From Bacteroidales bacterium (GTDB taxonomy: Bacteria; Bacteroidota; Bacteroidia; Bacteroidales; Paludibacteraceae): DNA of 6,827 nucleotides. The stretch spans positions 1-6,827 of the forward strand of contig CAAFXN010000031.1 of the NCBI GenBank assembly GCA_900766775.1, written 5' to 3'. The position numbers were made by a program, and so were the translations under genes. Shown here piece after piece: positions 6,101 to 6,827 of this stretch. How positions within the stretch are numbered: position 1 is the first letter of the stretch; each line of letters opens with the position of its first letter. The notes below the pieces were generated by a model that saw nothing but the letters and a program-made list of their open reading frames with translations, made no database searches and was not told the DNA's origin.

Positions 6101-6705
6101 TGCAAAGCCTGCATGTCCACCAGCGGGCGCAGGTCTTCCATGTCCACTACCTCCACTTTCTGATACTCGTGCGAGGTGCGGAAGCCGTCGAAGAAGTTCA
6201 GGAAAGGCACGCGGCTCTTGATGGTAGCCAAGTGAGCCACACCGGCGAGGTCCATCACCTCTTGCACGCTGCCCTCAGCCAACATCGCGAAGCCGGTCTG
6301 GCGGCATGCCATCACGTCTTGGTGGTCGCCGAAGATACAGAGCACATGGCTTGCCAAAGTACGAGCCGATACGTGGAATACGGTAGGAATCAACTCACCC
6401 GCAATCTTGTACATGTTAGGAATCATGAGCAAGAGACCCTGCGAAGCGGTGAAAGTGGTAGTGAGCGCACCTGCGTTCAGCGCACCGTGAACAGCACCAG
6501 CGGCGCCGCCCTCCGACTGCATCTCTTGTACCATGACTGTCTCGCCGAACATGTTCTTGCGACCTGCGGCTGCCCACTCGTCCACGTTCTCTGCCATGGG
6601 CGATGACGGAGTGATAGGATAGATGGCTGCTACCTCGGTAAACATATACGCAATATGCGCAGCAGCAGCATTACCATCACATGTCATAAACTTTTTTTCT
6701 TTCAT
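3163..6705 (-). CDS. nifJ: Pyruvate:ferredoxin (flavodoxin) oxidoreductase, single-chain
   Basis: This cytoplasmic enzyme oxidises pyruvate and CoA to acetyl-CoA and CO2, passing two electrons to ferredoxin or flavodoxin. The 1180-residue chain is complete. The N-terminal pyruvate/TPP domain carries YPITPSSP (29-36), E65 and R115. The CoA-binding part includes GLGADGTVGANKNSVK (425-440). A two-cluster ferredoxin domain has CxxCxxCxxxCP at C691/694/697/701 and C746/749/752/756. The proximal 4Fe-4S ligands are C817, C820, C845 and C1077. The C-terminal TPP motif runs from GGDG (967-970) through DIGYGGLDH to TEVYSNTGGQ (997-1006). Spacing matches the Desulfovibrio africanus enzyme, but the chain ends without that enzyme's extra C-terminal domain of about 60 residues. 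Residues 905-948 hold seven additional cysteines. The start is the first Met before MTCDGNAAAAHIAY, as usual for the family. The gene is transcribed alone, with three 14-bp repeats upstream and a terminator downstream. It looks more GC-rich than the neighbouring small genes, as expected of a highly expressed core gene. Confidence 0.98.
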   Translation of the reverse strand: MKEKKFMTCDGNAAAAHIAYMFTEVAAIYPITPSSPMAENVDEWAAAGRKNMFGETVMVQEMQSEGGAAGAVHGALNAGALTTTFTASQGLLLMIPNMYKIAGELIPTVFHVSARTLASHVLCIFGDHQDVMACRQTGFAMLAEGSVQEVMDLAGVAHLATIKSRVPFLNFFDGFRTSHEYQKVEVVDMEDLRPLVDMQALQEFRERALSPMRPVMRGMAENPDVFFAHRESCNPYYDGVADVVSDYMDKISEITGRKYRPFNYYGAADAENIIICMGSACEAIREVIDYEAEKGKKLGMINVHLYRPFSLKYLKEALPASVKRICVLDRTKEPGANGEPLYLDVKDALDELGLNNILVVGGRYGLGSNDTTPAQMLAVFENLALPCPKNHFTVGINDDVTFTSLPVGEEIAMGGKGMFQAKFYGLGADGTVGANKNSVKIIGDTTDKYCQAYFSYDSKKSGGFTCSHLRFGDEPIHSTYLVTTPNFVACHVQAYLHMYDVTRGLQKGGTFLLNTIWEGEELAKNLPNKVKKYFADNDIKVFYINATKIAQEIGLGNRTNTILQSAFFRITEVIPVEKAVEEMKHFIVKSYGKKGEDVVNKNYAAVDRGGEYKQLAVDPAWSNLGADAKPDFGNEPEFVTNVVRPINGQDGDLLPVSAFKGIEDGTWPAGTAKYEKRGVSAFVPVWNADNCIECNKCAYVCPHACIRPFVMDEEEVKGINGATREMKAPAALKGMHFRMQVGVMDCLGCGNCVDVCPGNPKLGKALSMVPLEGQEAEAQNWNYCVENVKSKQSLVDIQSNVKNSQFATPLFEFSGACSGCGETPYLKLISQLFGDREIVANATGCTSIYSGSVPSTPYTTNDKGHGPAWSNSLFEDFCEYGLGMQIAHRKIRERLANLMKKGLECSCCTEELKAMFTEWLANPQSAEVTNRLYEPMVAACEACGCDTCQEILKYKDHIVKRSQWIVGGDGASYDIGYGGLDHVIASGEDVNILVLDTEVYSNTGGQASKSTPLGAIAKFAAMGKRVRKKDLGMIATTYGYVYVAQIAMGADQAQTLKAIREAEAYPGPSLVIAYAPCINHGLKAGMGKSQAEEAKAVECGYWHLWRYNPALEAEGKNPFSLDSKEPQWDKFQDYLKGEVRFASVMKQYPNEAAELFAAAQENAQWRYRSYQRMLSTNWEK

Positions 6706-6748
6706 GTGTGTGAAATGTAATTTATAAAGTTAATTTAATGTGTTTATC

Positions 6749-6790
6749 AGTTCCTGTTAATTAGTTCCTGTTTGTCAGTTCCTGTTGACG
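6749..6790 (-). repeat. Three 14-bp direct repeats upstream of the oxidoreductase gene
   Basis: AGTTCCTGTT starts at 6749, 6763 and 6777, each time followed by four different bases (AATT, TGTC, GACG), giving an exact 14-bp period. In the sense of the gene the core is AACAGGAACT. The array lies 44-85 bp upstream of the ATG. Conserved cores with variable spacers could be tandem regulator sites, or a worn tandem duplication. Confidence 0.88.
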
Positions 6791-6801
6791 CTACGCGTTA
6801 T

Positions 6802-6827
6802 CATGTAATGCCAACATGCAATGCCAA
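6802..6827 (-). repeat. 13-bp direct repeat at the window edge
   Basis: CATGTAATGCCAA (6802-6814) is followed directly by CATGCAATGCCAA (6815-6827), differing by one base. The second copy ends at the last base of the window, so more copies may follow. The unit differs from the adjacent 14-bp repeat. Confidence 0.8.

Larger units (their letters stand above)
6706..6827 (-). promoter_or_regulatory. Upstream region of the oxidoreductase gene
   Basis: The first 43 bp upstream of the ATG are AT-rich. A partial -7 match, TACATTTC (6712-6719), is too close to the start codon and lacks a -33 partner. TAACTTTA, a little upstream, is equally unsupported. Further out lie the 14-bp and 13-bp repeats. The promoter must be in this stretch or beyond the window edge, but I cannot place it. 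Confidence 0.4.

Noticed and set aside
3835..6606. A 923-codon open frame on the plus strand, antisense to the oxidoreductase
   Set aside because: It lies entirely inside a certain gene and is rich in His, Val, Leu and Cys, as expected when codons of a GC-rich gene are read backwards. It has no domain, promoter or start context. The openness comes from codon bias on the opposite strand.
6712..6719. Promoter -7 box TACATTTC for the oxidoreductase gene
   Set aside because: It lies only 6 bp upstream of the ATG and has no -33 TTTG about 20 bp further upstream.

Overview
The window looks like chromosomal DNA of a member of the Bacteroidota, most likely order Bacteroidales. Three things point there: the 5S rRNA sequence at the left edge, two promoters of the Bacteroidales type (-33 TTTG and -7 TAnnTTTG, 20 bp apart), and AT-rich leaders without obvious Shine-Dalgarno sequences. 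The genus cannot be fixed from the sequence alone. No mobile element, CRISPR array, tRNA or defence gene was recognised.

Layout. Positions 1-145 hold the 3' part of a 5S rRNA gene and a strong terminator, so this is the tail of an rRNA operon entering from the left. From 248 to 1824 all genes lie on the minus strand: a four-helix membrane protein with its own terminator (291-692), a small basic hypothetical protein (805-1137), and a likely two-gene operon of small membrane proteins (1400-1588 and 1624-1824). A divergent promoter region follows (about 1825-2078). From it, a DUF975-family membrane protein (2079-2771) is read rightward and ends at a terminator. A 391-bp gap rich in short tandem repeats and ending in a second strong hairpin separates this gene from the dominant gene of the window: a complete 1180-residue pyruvate:ferredoxin (flavodoxin) oxidoreductase on the minus strand (3163-6705). 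The right edge (6706-6827) is the upstream region of that gene.

How the genes work together. The oxidoreductase is a central anaerobic enzyme that links pyruvate to acetyl-CoA and reduced ferredoxin or flavodoxin. The small genes on the left are not obviously linked to it, since terminators and an opposed gene lie between. The DUF975 gene and the two-gene operon share a divergent promoter region whose promoter boxes and central dyad are all mirror images about one axis (1948.5). This suggests common control of three small membrane proteins.

The most distinctive unexplained structure is in the gaps. Several carry short tandem arrays: 11-bp units at 1193-1247 and at 2884-2982, a GGTA run at 3029-3046, 14-bp units at 6749-6790, and 13-bp units at 6802-6827. 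The two 11-bp arrays have different sequences but share a GAC trinucleotide every 11 bp. No complete new biological system is evident. The repeats and the mirror-symmetric promoter region are the parts worth following up.
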